Assembly (NCBI GenBank): GCA_029204225.1
Contig: CM055098.1
Location: 1,925,106-1,989,105 of the forward strand
Reading direction: 5' to 3'
Origin: Diphasiastrum complanatum
Taxonomy: Eukaryota; Streptophyta; Lycopodiopsida; Lycopodiales; Lycopodiaceae
Length of the DNA: 64,000 nt
A program made the translations under genes and the position numbers. Shown one piece after another: positions 44,196-56,640 of the stretch. Position 1 is the stretch's first letter; each line of letters starts with the position of its first letter. The notes below the pieces were generated by a model. That model made no database searches, was not told the origin of the DNA, and saw nothing but the letters and a program-made list of their open reading frames with translations.

Positions 44196-47146
44196 GACCA
44201 TCGACCCCACAGTTAAAGCTTTAAGATGTGATGGAGGAGGTGAATACATCTCCTACAAGTTTCATGATTATTGTGAAGGTGAAGGAATAAAGAGAGATTT
44301 TTCTTGTGCTTATTTTCCATCTCAAAATGGAGTAGTTGAGAGGAAAAACAGATCTTCATGTGGATGTGCTAAAACAATTCGAGTAGCAGCTTCTTTGCCT
44401 ATTGAATACACAATAGATTGCCTCACAATGCACTTGCTGGAAAATCACCTTTTGAAGTCTTGTTTCAGAAGAAACCTAAGGTAGATCACTTTAGAGTTTT
44501 TGGTTGTACTTGCTTTGTTAATGTGCCCTTGAAAACAAGGAGAAGATATGATCCTAATTCTATTAAAGGGATCATGGTTGGATATGCATCCAACAAGAAA
44601 GCTTATAGAATCTATGTTCCCTCTACCTCAACTATAATTGAGAGTAGAGATGTTATATTCCATGAAGATCAAAAATACATTTTTGAGGAGGCCGAGTTCA
44701 AAGATTCTCACAAAGATACTCCAATCATCACTCTTGAAGCTATCATGGAGAGATGGGGCCGAGAATTGAGGAGGAATATGTAAAAATTACAGCAAATAAG
44801 GATCCTAAAACACTTGAAATGATGAGGGAAACAATAGATTATGATTTCATAAGATTAGCACAAGTTGAACCATCAAAATCCATCAAAAATCTATGCTTGA
44901 ACCTCACTAAATGGCCCAAATCCTTGAAGAAGGCTTCACACGTGTGAAAGTACGGCCTCCCACAGTCTGAGTACTGTACACCAGACCTACATTCAATCCT
45001 ATAATCATTAGTAATCACAAGTACTCAAACAATTATGAACATAGAGAGCAATTGCACCATTATGAGAGAAAAAACATGAAATTGCTTGATTGATTTTGGT
45101 GAGATATCATCACCTATATATACATGATCCATCACGGTTTTGGGCAGGTATGAGTAGCCCTAAACCTATCCCTAATGCTAATTTTGGTGGATCTTTCATC
45201 CCTACCAAGTTAGGGTTGGAATCTTGGAGATCCCTCAACAATGCAAAAATTACCAAAAATAGCTCCTATTTTTTCTCCCTTGTATCTAAGCATAATTTGG
45301 ACTCATTCCAAAGGTTCTAACACTTAGGTCTACTTGAGAACATCCTTATGAATGGAATCCTATGCTATTTGGCACGTGTTACAAGCCACATCATGACCAT
45401 CTAACTATTTACAAGTCATATGACCAAAACTAGTCAAGCTAGAATTGTGAATTTTTAACAGAATCACCTCGAATCTTTTAACCAAGGAGATCTCAAAGAG
45501 AAAGATCCGAGCCTAGAAGGCTTACCTATGAAGATAGAGGCAAGCACGGAAATCAGCTCCACTAATTGTGCTTATTTTATTTCTCATGAGGAGCCAAAGG
45601 ATGTATATGATGCTCTCAACTCGAAGGAATGGTACCTTGCCATGAAGGAGGAATATGATGCTTTGATGGCCAATAAGACATGACATCTTGTGGATCTTCC
45701 ATCCAACAAGCACACCATTGGTTGCAAGTGGGTTTTTTTAATCAAGTATAATCAAAATGGCACAATCAACAAGCACAAGGCTAGGCTTTCTGCTAAAGGT
45801 TTTGCTCAAGTGTATGCACTTGATTATGAGGAGACCTTTGCTCCAGTTGCAAAGATGGTATCAATTAGAATCATAATCTCTCCTGATTGTTTTTTCAATT
45901 GGCAAGTTCTTCAATTAGAGTCTCTAATGCATTTCTAAATGGGTATCTAGAAGAAGAGATTTATATGGATCATCCTATTGGGTTCATCATGACAAAGAAA
46001 AAGTTTGCTTGCTCTTCAGAAGTTTATATGGATTAAAGCAAGCTCCAAGGTCATGGTATTCTCGACTTAACACCTTTCTTGAGTCACTAGGATTTAATCT
46101 TAATAACTATGATCCTTCCTTATATGTCAAGTTTTTTGATAAAAATATTGTCATCCTTCTTATTTATGTTGATGATATCATTTTGACAGGAAGTTGCATC
46201 AAGTTAGTTGAGGAAACCAAGATTGCACTTGGAAAAGAGTTCAAGATGCAAGATCTTGGAAAAATTCACTATATTCTAGGATTAGAGATTGACTTTCTTA
46301 AAGATAAAGCTTTTGCATGTCAATCCAAGTATGCTCTTTTAATGTTAAAGAAGTTCAATATGCTGAATTGTAAGAGTATAGAAACACCTATGGAGCAAAA
46401 TGTAAAGGACTCTAACAAAGGTGATGAAAGATCCTTTGTGGACATCACACTTTTTAGAAGTCTTATAGGCTCCTTAATTTGGCTCACAATAACTAGACCT
46501 GACATAAGCTTTAGTGTTCATAAGTTGAGCCAGGCTATGCAAAATCCTTCTGTTTATCATTGAAAAATGGCCAAGAGAGTGCTTAGATATATATCTTCAA
46601 CTTTTAATTTTGGTTTATTGTATAAACGTGAAGATCTTTCTATTATTGGTTATTTTGACTCGGATTTTGCAAGTGATAGAGCAGATAAAAAATTTACAAG
46701 TGCTTATGTCATATATCTTGGAGGAAACTTGATATCTTGGCTTTCCAAAAAGCAAGATACTGTATCACTCTCATCATGTGAAGCTGAGTACAAGGCACTC
46801 ACTACAACAACAAAGGAAGTGCTTTGGATCAAGAGGTTACTAGTGGAACTAAAGATAATCATGGACAAGGATCTACCTGTGATCATGTGTGACAACATTT
46901 CAGCCCAAGCCCTTGCCAACAACCCAATATTCCATGCAAGGAGCAAGCATATCGAAGTTGCACATCACTTCATGAGAGAGAAGCTCATTGAGGTGAAATC
47001 AAATTGGAGCACATCGACTCATCATCTTGTATTGCTGATATGCTCACCAAACCTTTGAGCAAAAGTTCCTTCATCAAGCATAGAGCCAATCTTGGAGTTA
47101 TACCAAGATCCATGTCCAAATCAATATATATTATTTTTAGGAGGAG
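44196..47146 (+). pseudogene. pol: copia M pol (integrase, RT, RNase H)
   Basis: 44196-44780: ALRCDGGGEYISYKFHDYCE (second catalytic Asp), FPSQNGVVERKNRS (catalytic Glu), FRVFGCTCFVNVP, then a shift. 45461-45690, after solo LTR N: EPKDVYDALNSKEWYLAMKE. 45690-46563: RT with GCKWVFLIKYNQNGTINKHK, SLYGLKQAPRSWYSRL and IYVDDIILTGS (YVDD intact). 46567-47058: RNase H with SSCEAEYKAL, CDNISAQALANNPIFH and KHIEVAHHF, then, shifted, DMLTKPLSKSSF. Stops at about 45681 and 46561 and shifts near 44470, 45935 and 46995. The purine tract AGGAGGAG (47139-47146) precedes the LTR. Confidence 0.9.
44779..45460 (-). mobile_element. Solo LTR N inside copia M
   Basis: 682 bp bounded by TGTAAAAATTAC and GAATTTTTAACA, flanked by GAATA (44774-44778) and GAATC (45461-45465), a target duplication with one mismatch. 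On the minus strand it has a TATA box GTATATATAGG (about 45115) and CACACGTGTG at 44937-44946. It shares ACTCAGAC upstream of the palindrome with LTR H (60458-60974). Confidence 0.82.
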
Positions 47147-47868
47147 TGTTAAGATTGAAAAACAATCCATATTGATTTCTTGGCTTGCTACAAATGTTGT
47201 ACCATGCAAGTATGTAGCTCATTAATGCAAAATGCCAAGTTTGGCCTACATAGAACTTGAGCTACATGGTTATGTAATATCTAGATTGATGAATACAACT
47301 TGCATATAGTTTGTAGACATAGAATTAGCAAAGTCATGCTTGTAGAAACTCGTGGCAATTCACATGCATTAAATGTAAGTGATCCATAGTGATATGCAAG
47401 GAATGCACAAAGTGTAATGGACACATGCATGATGATTTGGACATTTCTAATTATAACTAGTACACTTGTAAGTTGGTAGAATTTCATGCATGGCAAGTGA
47501 CAAATGTCACATAGGCTCTAGATGTCACTTTAGATGTCATTTTGTAATGAATTGATGTGGTTCTACCTTGAGCTACCTCAAACTCCATAAATATGTGTAG
47601 CTCTTCTCACAATCAATGATGAAGAACCAAAGTTTTGTAGCTATCTCATGCAATTTTGGATCTAAACTATTTTGCTTGTTATCTCTCTACTTTTCTCTCT
47701 CTAAATCATGTTGAAGCTAATGCTTATACACTGATATCTTGTACTTTTGCTCATTATTGATTCATTGCTTTCATATTCAGTTGCTTAGCATGCTAGATTG
47801 TGGTTAAGCCGTTTCTTCTGAACTAGATCTTGCTAATCAATCTAGAATCAAGTTACTGTGCCAATCAC
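47147..47868 (+). repeat. 3' LTR of copia M
   Basis: Starts TGTTAAGATTGAAAAAC directly after the purine tract. The end is placed at CCAATCACA (about 47868), where LTR sequence of D2 takes over. It is AT-rich, with CCATAAATATGTG at about 47586 as a TATA-like element. Confidence 0.7.
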
Positions 47869-48220
47869 AAAGCTTAATTAGATCCATCATACTTGTGGAC
47901 ATTCCCCACACGTGTGAAATCTGGAAATTTTGTCAGATGTGTCTCTCCACGAGTTACAAGTCCAAACCCTATTTGGCCACTTGGCTTTCCCTCCAAAATG
48001 TAAACCCTACTATTTTTGGGTCTAGATTCAATGTACCCAATGTTCAAATTTGAATCTCTCTCAAACTCGACTACCAACTTTTCCACACTTTTGAAAAATG
48101 TTTATTGAATGTATTTTAAACTAACATAACTTCAAAAAGTTTATCTTCAAGTCTAAAATGAGTTTTGGCCTCAATTGACAATTTTCCAAAATATGACTAA
48201 ACTTGTTGAAATCTCTCACA
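47869..48220 (-). repeat. 3' LTR of D2 (R/C family), internally deleted
   Basis: On the minus strand it starts TGTGAGAGATTTCAACAAG at 48220 (compare TGTGAGAGATTTCAACTAG in C). It runs through the same phrases as LTR R (AGCCAAGTGGCCAAATAGGG) and then lacks about 150 bp before CACACGTGTG at 47907-47916. Confidence 0.75.
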
Positions 48221-49368
48221 CTCCCTCTTCAACTAGTTTTGGCATAGTTTTGACCATACTACTTTGATCCAACTTTAGAATGATCTCCATCTCATTTTGA
48301 AAACCATCACATGAATATGCGTTTGGCCTCTCAACATAATTTTGAAATTGATCATCCTAGTATATTTCGGTCATTCCCATTGTTTGACCTCATCAATTCT
48401 TTTCTTCCAAGAATCCTGAATGTCTTATAAGCATTTTCACCTGCAAAACTTTATTTTGACCGGCATATTTTGCAGTGTCCTCAATCGATAAGGATTCATC
48501 GATTTTTATCCAAAATCCCTTCAATTGTGAAGCAATGTTACTAAATCTTTGATTTGAGCTAGAACTCCAAATTTTCTTCGATAATCTTTGATGGATTGTG
48601 GTTAATTACTGTTTGAACGATTTTGAACTTGCCAACGTATTTTATCTTGTGGAATCTTTTTGGACCTTATGATAAGGTCATGGTCCTAATTATTCAAGGA
48701 CATCCTTAATCTTCAAAAGGGTATTTTCACTGGTTTGTTGTCTTTGTCTTGAACTGAACTTTGCTTGTCGTTGTTTGCAGGACCCTTAGCCTTTGGACCT
48801 TTCCTTGAAACTTAAATCAGTGCCTTAAAGGTACCTGGGCATCTTTTATTAATCATGATATAAAGTACATTTCATCATTACAATATGGCAAAAAATTGCC
48901 ATTTAATAAAACTACTTAGCAACTGTCGATATGATCATCCATCAAAGTCACTTATGAGTGTTGCTAAAAATAGCTTATTGCTATTTAACAAACTTACTAA
49001 AAATAATAACGTAGTAAAAATAGCACTAATTTGTCTGATATAACTGTCATTTGAAAGTTGATAATGACATTCGAACATGCCATAGAATTTCATAGCTAAG
49101 GCTTTAACACAGCCACATTCGTATATTAGTAAAAAGTGGCATAATTGCAGATTTTGCATATATGAGATACATCTAGCACATTTTCTTCTAGAAAATCAGC
49201 ATCAATGATTGTAATTGCTAAAATTTTGACCAGAAAAATGCACTACAACTCCACATGACACAAGAAAATGACCATGAATTCACCAAAAATTGACAATCTC
49301 CAAGTATTGGCACCAAGTAGCTCAATGCTAGTACAACTCCAACAATAAAATATTGCAAGACAATGTAG
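48221..49368 (-). other. D2 polypurine tract and degraded 3' ORF region
   Basis: 48221-48231 is the same tract as in D (GAAGAGGGAG). Next to it GATGGAGATCATTCT matches the D ORF end. The rest, up to 49368, corresponds in position to D ORF residues 770-1030 but is too decayed, and partly too different, to read. Confidence 0.55.
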
Positions 49369-50665
49369 CTATTTTATCCATATCTTGACAATTTGAACAA
49401 CACTTGAACAACACTTCCTTGCTGATCCTTTGACCTTACTTGAGTTTAAAAACTCCTGCAAAAACAGATCCATAACATCTTTGCCAATTGACCTTCCTTT
49501 GATGCTCTTGACTAGCTCCAAATTGCCACCTTTCCTTTTGTGTTGTTGAAACCCTTTGAGGCCAACTTCTTGACCATCAAAGTCATTGAACAAACTTTGT
49601 TTTCCAGATCCATTACTTGATTTTTCAGCATGAAAACCATGAGAACTAATATCCACTTGCATAGCATCATCTACACAAGAAGATTCTCCAAAACATGTGA
49701 GTAAAGCAAAGTGAGTCGCTTCCACTTGTTTACCTTTCTCTTGATCATCAAAGATATCAAAGATATAAATATCTTCAGACTTGAACCTCTAAAAATACTC
49801 CCTCTCAAACATATGATCTAGATGAAAACAATGCCATTGGTAGCGCCATCATAAATCAAAAGATAGATTCCAAACTTTCCATCCAACATGAAGAAGAATA
49901 GGTGAAAATGAGTATCAAACCTAATATATCCAGCCCTCTTGAGTCCATAACAAACCTCAATAAGCTCACCAATGAGATCTCCCTTTCCTTGAAGAAATTG
50001 CCTCTCAATTTGTTCCATGTAGTCTTCTCCAACCAACCTTTTGCCATCTTGATCATGAGTGATCAATTCACAATCATAGAATCCTTTGAGTTGATGAAGA
50101 GATGTGAGATCCATGCCTTGGATCTTTCCAAGAACCAACCTTCCATTGGTCTTTTCTTCATAAGACTCCATCTTAATGATTGCATCATAAAAATTAGAAA
50201 CCTCAAAAACATTAGAAGTCAACATAAGAATGATTGAAGTACTATCTTTTTCAAACAAGAACTTTTACTCCATGTTTTAGGTAATGACTCATATGATAAT
50301 AAATCTTTCTCACTATCACTCACAGTGACATCATTCAAAGTACATCGTACTTTGAACTCTTCACATACTTCTCTTCTTCTTGAGTTGTGACTATCTTCCT
50401 CACCAAGTCTCATGATAGAACCATTTGATCTACTATCTTTATGAAGACATGTGACTCCACTTGCTGGAAAAATGACTTTCTTGGACTCATCACAAAATAA
50501 TTTAGAAGAACCACCTCCTTCATGAATGCACCTAGCAACATCTTTTTCCATATGGTCAAAGAAATTATTAGCAACAACCTTTTCCAAGGAAGAACCTTCA
50601 CCTCCATTGATGAAGTTAGCTCTTTCCTTAACTTTTGCATGCCTGCACTTGCCATAAAAAACCAT
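49369..50665 (-). pseudogene. D2 copy of the D novel region
   Basis: 50665-50219 (148 codons): ERANFINGGEGSSLEK, FDHMEKDVARC, SIMRLGEEDSHNSRRREVCE. 50258-49818 (146 codons): VLGKIQGMDLTSLHQLKGFY, DGKRLVGEDYMEQIERQFLQ, GELIEVCYGLKRAGYIRFDT, GKFGIYLLIYDG. 49725-49369: LELVKSIKGRSIGKDVMDLF and FLNSSKVKGSARKC. These align in order with D residues about 340-500, 510-665 and 700-770. The block 565-665 is best kept. Frame breaks lie at about 50240 and 49800. Confidence 0.82.
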
Positions 50666-50681
50666 TAAAACACCATCTGCT

Positions 50682-52283
50682 TTACAGAATGGCTTTGGCC
50701 ACTACCGCATCTAGGATGTATTTTTCCAGAGTCTGGTACGCCGTCGTTAGGTCTGTGAGAGCAGCCGGTACACTGGCACTGATAGGAGTTTGTGTTGTAT
50801 CGGCCCCGATGACTTGTGGAATATCATCGTCATTATCTTCGATCAGGTTCTCATTGGACCTGATGCCATCTGGGGCGGTAGAATCAGTCCAATCTGGCGA
50901 TGGTACAAAAACTGTTTGAATAAATGCGTCATCAGGCAACGGTTGGTTGCCCTCGACAACCTTTGGTGGCGAAGCAGGTGGGGTTTGAGAAGCAACTATG
51001 AAAACATGGGTGAGGACGGTTTGTCTAAACGAGAGGGCGGGAGGAACAGAGGAGAACTGAAGGGTGGTGTGGAGTATGGAAGAAGAAGAAGATGGAGCAG
51101 AATGGGTCTGGCGTGGGGGTGAAAAATTGATGACTTGCATCCATGCCAGAGTGTCTGGAGACAATTGAGAATCAGAAGGATTGAACATAATGGAAGCAAC
51201 GATGACAGCAGAAGTCATGGAGGATGCGATGGTGATGGACAGAGTAGTGAATAACGGAACAGAGATAGGAATCATATGAACAACAGAAACGGGGGTGGAC
51301 ACAGATGCAGATGTGGATGGAATAGGAAGAGAGGTAGTGACAACAGAGATCGAAGTGGGGGGTTGCACAGAAGAAGAAGTGACGATTGTTGATGGGGTGG
51401 TTAGTGCGGTGGTGGAGGTGCATCTTCGGGTAGCAGGTGGAGATGTGGATGTAGAGGCAGCGCCACACATTCGTTTGCTAGCCGTTGTGTTAATAACTGC
51501 AGGTTGGGAGGAGGTGGATGCTTGAGATAGCGGATAAAGGTTAGTATGTGGCACGAGGGTAGACAAAAGAGATGAGTGTTCGAAACCGCGCACTTTAGTC
51601 TCGAGAAGTGCGCAAGCAAAGTTAAACAATAGGGGGCATGCTGCGATACGCTCATGGTTGTTGGGTTTGATGGAGTTGGTTAGTTCACAAATAAGGAAGC
51701 TATGCCAGTCGTATGGCACAACGCATAGGCTAGGAAATTCCAAAAAAGATTCCACTATCTGACTCAGCAGCTTAGACTGGATTCTGTCCTTGTGAAATGT
51801 TGAAATAACCAAAAAGTTATTCAGTAGATGCGCAGCTTCCTAAATGACAGGTTCTGTGATAGCATCTATCAGGTAACCACTGTTAGTCTGAATTGGGATT
51901 TTTGGTGCAGTTTGGGTGACGAAAGGCTTGATCAGAGTTTTGGCGTTGCAATGGGAGAAGGGCTGACGATCACCAGACATAATGCCAATGATAAACAACG
52001 AGTCGGCGTTAATCCTGACCTTGTACATGGTACCTTGGTACAAGAAGTGGAAACGAGTCTTTTCCTTGTCCCAAGTGGCGTAAGTGTGAAGGGCGAGGCC
52101 CATGTTGATCTCAAAATGGAAAAGCGCAGGGTAAAAATCCATTGCCTCTAGAAGTGGGCCGGCTGTCTACAGCCATGGTTGGATCAAAGCATCAGAGGGT
52201 AGAGGCCAAATCTGTGTGGCCTCGGGGATGTCACGTTGGATCACCTGTTTGGTGTCAGAGTCTTCAAAGGATGAGGAGGCCAT
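50682..52283 (-). pseudogene. F extra ORF downstream of pol, ~533 codons with two stops
   Basis: One frame from Met 52283 (MASSSFEDSDTKQVIQ) to 50682, broken only by TAG codons at 52167-52169 and 51840-51842. Residues 1-215: a folded-looking domain (MDFYPALFHFEINMGLALHT, YKVRINADSLFIIGIMSGDR, LLNNFLVISTFHKD, WHSFLICELTNSIKPNNHER). Residues about 220-400: Pro/Ser/Thr-rich, low complexity. The end reads NENLIEDNDDD, QVIGADTTQTPI, LTTAYQTLEKY, and the true C-terminus is cut by D2. Copies S (17800-18056) and T (62980-64000) confirm it is a family. The N-terminal half resembles the 'putative plant transposon protein' ORFs reported in plant gypsy elements; that is an inference from pattern only. 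Its place after pol on the sense strand is the env position. Confidence 0.75.
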
Positions 52284-53409
52284 GTTACTAGTGATGATTA
52301 GAGGTCAAAAAAGTAGAAAAAACGGTGGAAAATGGAAAAAGGTGTGAAAATGGCAGAAAACTATGAATAACGAGTGTTGGATGACAAGAAGTGTAGTTCA
52401 GAGCGCAGCTCGGTGTTCAGTATGATCAGATGATAGCTTGTAGGAAGTTTGGTCGCAAACGGAGAACTTGGAAATTTCAGTGTAAATTTTGACAGAGCTT
52501 CGCTAGCAAAGGTGACAAATGACTCGAATTCACCCCTTATATAGCGGAATTTAGAGTGCGTATTAGGTGAAATCCACTTTCCCTTGATCAGTTCCACCCA
52601 AATTTTGGCAGACACCTTCTTCACAAAATTCTAAGACCTCAGTGAAGTCTGCGAGAGTTCAAAAGGTGATTTGACTGCTATGTGAAGGTTCTGTGAGGGT
52701 TCAGGCTGTCTACGAGGGTTCAACTCTCGCAGGAAGTGATCTCTAGCACACCTTGCTCCTGTGATTGGATTTTCAAGATCAGACCATGTAGGCAAGCTAG
52801 ATTCACTGCTCTGAATCCATTTAGACTCCTTGCGAGGATTGGTAAGTTGATCTTAATGCTCTGCGAGGGTTCTGAAAATTCTGTTTTTGGGAACCCTCGC
52901 ATACACTAAAAAATGGTGATTACTCCATCAGGAACTCTCACAGAGATTTTCATGGATGCATCTGGGTCAGATCTGTTGACTGTCCAAGTTTCAAGAGCTA
53001 TCTCCCAGGGGATCTCAAAAAAATCATGAAAAGTTGCTCTTTTAGAGTGTTTTTTGACAAGATCTTGCGATTTTTTGATTTTTAACTTTTGTAAACTGGT
53101 AATCAACCTCATCCAGGCTTGATCTGACTATTGGTAGTTCTCTGGAAGTTCTGATAAACACTTGGTAGCAGATCCCTCGGTCAATCTGATGATCAGCTTC
53201 CTTCTTGGTCCTATCTAAATCTGGATCCTTCTTGGATTCTGATAAATTTTTCCGATCTTGCCAGACCTGGCTGAATCTTGATGGATTTAGCTTGATTTGG
53301 CTTGATCTTCTTAGATCTAGTGGTGATGGCTTAGCATATTAGCTTTTTGTAACGTGCCCCCACCAATCTGGAACTATTTGACTTTGGTGGCCAATACTTG
53401 TGCAACCGG
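52284..53409 (-). other. F spacer between pol and extra ORF
   Basis: Non-coding. On the minus strand TATATAAGGGG (about 52533-52543) lies about 255 bp before the extra-ORF ATG. Many TGCGAGAGTT / AACTCTCGCAG words occur at 52640-52940. It aligns with S 21209-22244. It is unlike LTR F and has no primer site, so it looks like an internal promoter-bearing spacer. Confidence 0.65.
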
Positions 53410-56400
53410 CTACCGATGATGGGTGTATCGAATGGTCTCCCATCTAACTTTTCTAAATTCATGGCTCCATGATTAAGAATTTCCTAGATCCAATAGAGAC
53501 CTTCACCTATGAATTTTATTTTTTCCTTTGATCGCCTTGGTTTTATACATCAGGACCAGATCTCCAAAACGAAAATTCTTCTTTTGTAACCGGCGATCAT
53601 GCCATGCTTTGCGTCTTTCCTTTTCAGCTGCAAGTGCATGCACAGCTAGTAAGCGTGTTTCACAGAGTTTATGCATAGCTTCGTGGCGTAGTTGTAGAGA
53701 TTTGGACTCACTAAGACATTGCGTGGTGGCAATCCGTAATGAAAAAACTAAAAACTCTACTGGCATCACAACATCCTGACCATATACCAATTGGAAGGGT
53801 GTTTGATCAGTGCTTCCTTCATATGCTGTCGTGAATGCCCACAGTGCAGCATGCAATTTATGTTCCCAATCTAATTTGCTGGCTTCAACTGTTTTCGTGA
53901 GCACGCTACACGGGATCTTATTGGATGATTCTACTTGCCCATTACCACGATAATAATACATACTGGTTCTGTGGATCATGAAGAATTCTCCAACAGGACC
54001 TTGATGGTCTCATTGATGAAATGGCTTCCGCGATCACTGACTAGCTCTACCGGGCATCCTAAGCGTACAATGATATTTTCATAAAGGAGCTTGGCAGTGG
54101 TCCTAGCATCAACTACTCTTACTGCCTTGGCTTTGACCCATTTAGTGAGGTAGTCTGTGGCTACGATTACGTATCGATCCGGAAAACTCCTTGTCATAGG
54201 GTGAATTGGACCGATGTAATCCAATCCCCACTTTTTGAATGGTGCTTGGGCTAAGACCGGGTGCAGTAGGTCATAATTCAATCTCGTTGGCCTTCTCACC
54301 CTTTGGCACACATCACACTTTTTTAATTATTCCGTCGTATCTTTATGAATTGTTGGCCACCAACATCCTGATTGCAGGATCTTGTGAACTATAATGTTGG
54401 ATGCAAAATGGCCCCCACCCATGCCTTCATGTGAAAGCGAAATGATTTGGGTGGCCTCATGAGGAAGAATACACCGCTGAAGAATTATGTCTGGTCCTCT
54501 TCGGTATAACTGGTCAGCAATTAGCTGATAAGGTCTAGCCTTCAAGATTGATTTCCATTGTTTTGCCTTTGGTAGTGATTTGTCTGGTTGGTCCCACATT
54601 AGATATTCAACAATGTCGGCAGCCCATTTTGGTACTGTGTCCACATAAAATAAGGTAGCATTTGCCAGCTCATTGTCGGGTTGGGTTGCAATCTCCTTCC
54701 TCTTGATTCATGATACATGATCTGCCATGTAATGTTGTTTTCCCTTGCAAACTACTATCTGAAAATCAAATTCCAACAACAAAAGTAGTCATCTGGTGAT
54801 TCTCCCAGTGTTGCAAGTTTTATTAACGAGATAGAGCAAGGGTTGATGGTCCGTATAAAAAGCAAAATGTGTGGCCATCAGATAATGTCGAGATTTCTTA
54901 ACCACATAAATCATTGCTAGTGCTTCTCGCTCTGTGGTTGAATGATTCATTTCGGTATCACTGAGCAGTCGGCTTGCAAATCGGATTGGAAAATCCTTTT
55001 TGTGTTCACCTGGCTGGGTTAAGACTGCTCCAACTGCATACTTCGATGCGTCGGTATGCACATGAAACTCAATGGACCAATTGGGTGGGCGTAAGATTGG
55101 TGTTGAAACCAATGCATTCTTAAGCTTCTGAAAAGCCTTTAGAACTTCCTCGTTCCAATGTGGATCCGCTGTAAGTTTGTCAATTGGTCGGGCTAACTCC
55201 GCAAAATCAAGAATGAAGATCCTATAATAGTTAGCATGACCCATGAAAATATAGACTTCGCGGATCGTCCCCGGTCGTGGTAGATCATAATGATTCTGAT
55301 CTTTGATAGATTTTTGGCAATCCGGTGTCTTGACACTATATGGCTGAGAATCAAGCCATGTGTTACCTAGAATTGACATTCTTCTGGATTCAGGGAGATC
55401 TGGTAGTCACGGCATTTTTATAACACCTTCTCCAGGTTGGATAAGCGTTCTGAGTCTGGTCCATGCAAGCACAGATCGTCCAAGAAAATTTTTAAAAATT
55501 TTTGCAGATAATCTTTGAATGTCGCCTGCATGACTCGTTGGAAGGTGCTTGGGACACTACAAAGTCCAAATGGCATCACTTTATAGGCATAGGTTTCCCA
55601 ATCCGTGGCAAATGTTGTTTTGTGCTGGTCCTGGGGGGCTATCTTCACCTGGTTGTAGCCGCTGAAGCCGTCTAGAAAATTTTAGGCCTCGGCGTCGGCT
55701 ACTCTATCAAGGACACTTTTTGTAAATGGTAAAGAAAAATGATCTTTTTTGGTGACTGCATTTAGCGCCTTCAGATTCACACAAATCCGCATGTTGCCGT
55801 TCTTCTTAGGTACTGTAACTATCGGTGATACCATTCTGTGTGCTCGATTTCATAGATAAAATTTGCATCCATCAACTTCTGCAACTCCTGCTTGATTAGC
55901 TTAGTATATTTCGGGTTGCAACGATAATAACGGCTTACCTTGGGGACTGCTCTGTCCACCAAGGGTATAGTGGATTGGACTACTGTTGGTAGAATGCTCT
56001 TTAGGTCACTATAACTCCAGGAAAAATAGTCATTATATTCCACCAACAACGATCGTAGTCTCTTGAATTGTGTGGGTGTTAACTGCTCTCCCACATGCAC
56101 TATCTTTTCTTCTTCACTTGGCTCGGCAAGATTCATTGGTTGTGTTCGCGCAGGTCTCCAAAGACTTGTTCCGCTGGTGCCTGACTTTGATCAGGTTCTG
56201 TCTAGGCTTGCGACATCATGATTACCACATCGTCCAAGGTGTAGTTCTTGAAAGTCTTAGGCATCTCGTGAATTGGCGCTCGTCGAGATTCCTCTTTCAG
56301 CATATTGATCTTAGCCCGACTAGTCATTTTTTGATTTTTTGTCACCTGTGTAGAAGATGACGCTGCATCTGAGTCTATCTTGATTGACTTCAAGGAATCC

Positions 56401-56640
56401 AACACTTTCTTTTTATCCTTTTTTGTCATTTTGGTGGATTCATCCTTGTTGTCTTTCACTGGGACTGCCATGACATTCGCCTCATGGTTGCGAATATCAA
56501 CATCCACTGTAGCTATCGCCTCTTTGGGTAGATCACTCCATCGGATCACCTAGTTGTAGCGTTGCTTCAACTGATTCTTTTTATTTGCAGGTGCCTTGGG
56601 TGGATCGATCCTTGAGACCTTCGCCATAGCAGACTTTTAT
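53410..56640 (-). pseudogene. pol: F pol: RT, RNase H, integrase
   Basis: RT: 56136-55819 (EQLTPTQFKRLRSLLVEYND; NPKYTKLIKQELQKLMDANF), then RICVNLKALN and, at 55648-55418, YKVMPFGLCSVPSTFQRVMQ and FLDDLCLHGP (the usual YLDD reads FLDD). RNase H: 55379-54789 (FHVHTDASKYAVGAVL; TTEREALAMIYV; FYTDHQPLLYLVNK). Integrase: 54644-54327 (zinc region HEGMGGGHFASNIIVHKIL, CWWPTI), 54311-53976 (GLDYIGPIHP; VSDRGSHFINETIK), 53979-53503 (GNGQVESSNK with catalytic Glu; WAFTTAYEGSTDQTPFQLVY). No chromodomain; it ends SRLHKYWPP. Stops and shifts separate the blocks. Confidence 0.9.

Larger units (their letters stand above)
44193..47868 (+). mobile_element. Ty1/copia element M, 5'-truncated, with solo LTR N inside
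   Basis: Plus strand: integrase core (from 44196), linker, solo LTR N (44779-45460), RT, RNase H, polypurine tract and 3' LTR (47147-47868). 5' LTR, gag, protease and integrase N-terminus are absent. The LTR and pol differ from R/C and E2, so this is a third copia family. Confidence 0.85.
47869..50681 (-). mobile_element. Element D2: decayed relative of D, 5'-truncated
   Basis: Minus strand: remnant of the D-type novel ORF (50665-49369), non-coding stretch, polypurine tract (48221-48231) and 3' LTR (48220-47869). Gag and the 5' LTR are missing; the junction with the extra ORF of F lies at about 50682. The LTR is of the R/C copia family rather than that of D. Confidence 0.82.

Noticed and set aside
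50790-51122. 110-codon plus-strand ORF
   Set aside because: It is the shadow of the F extra ORF on the other strand, whose frame is supported by copies S and T.
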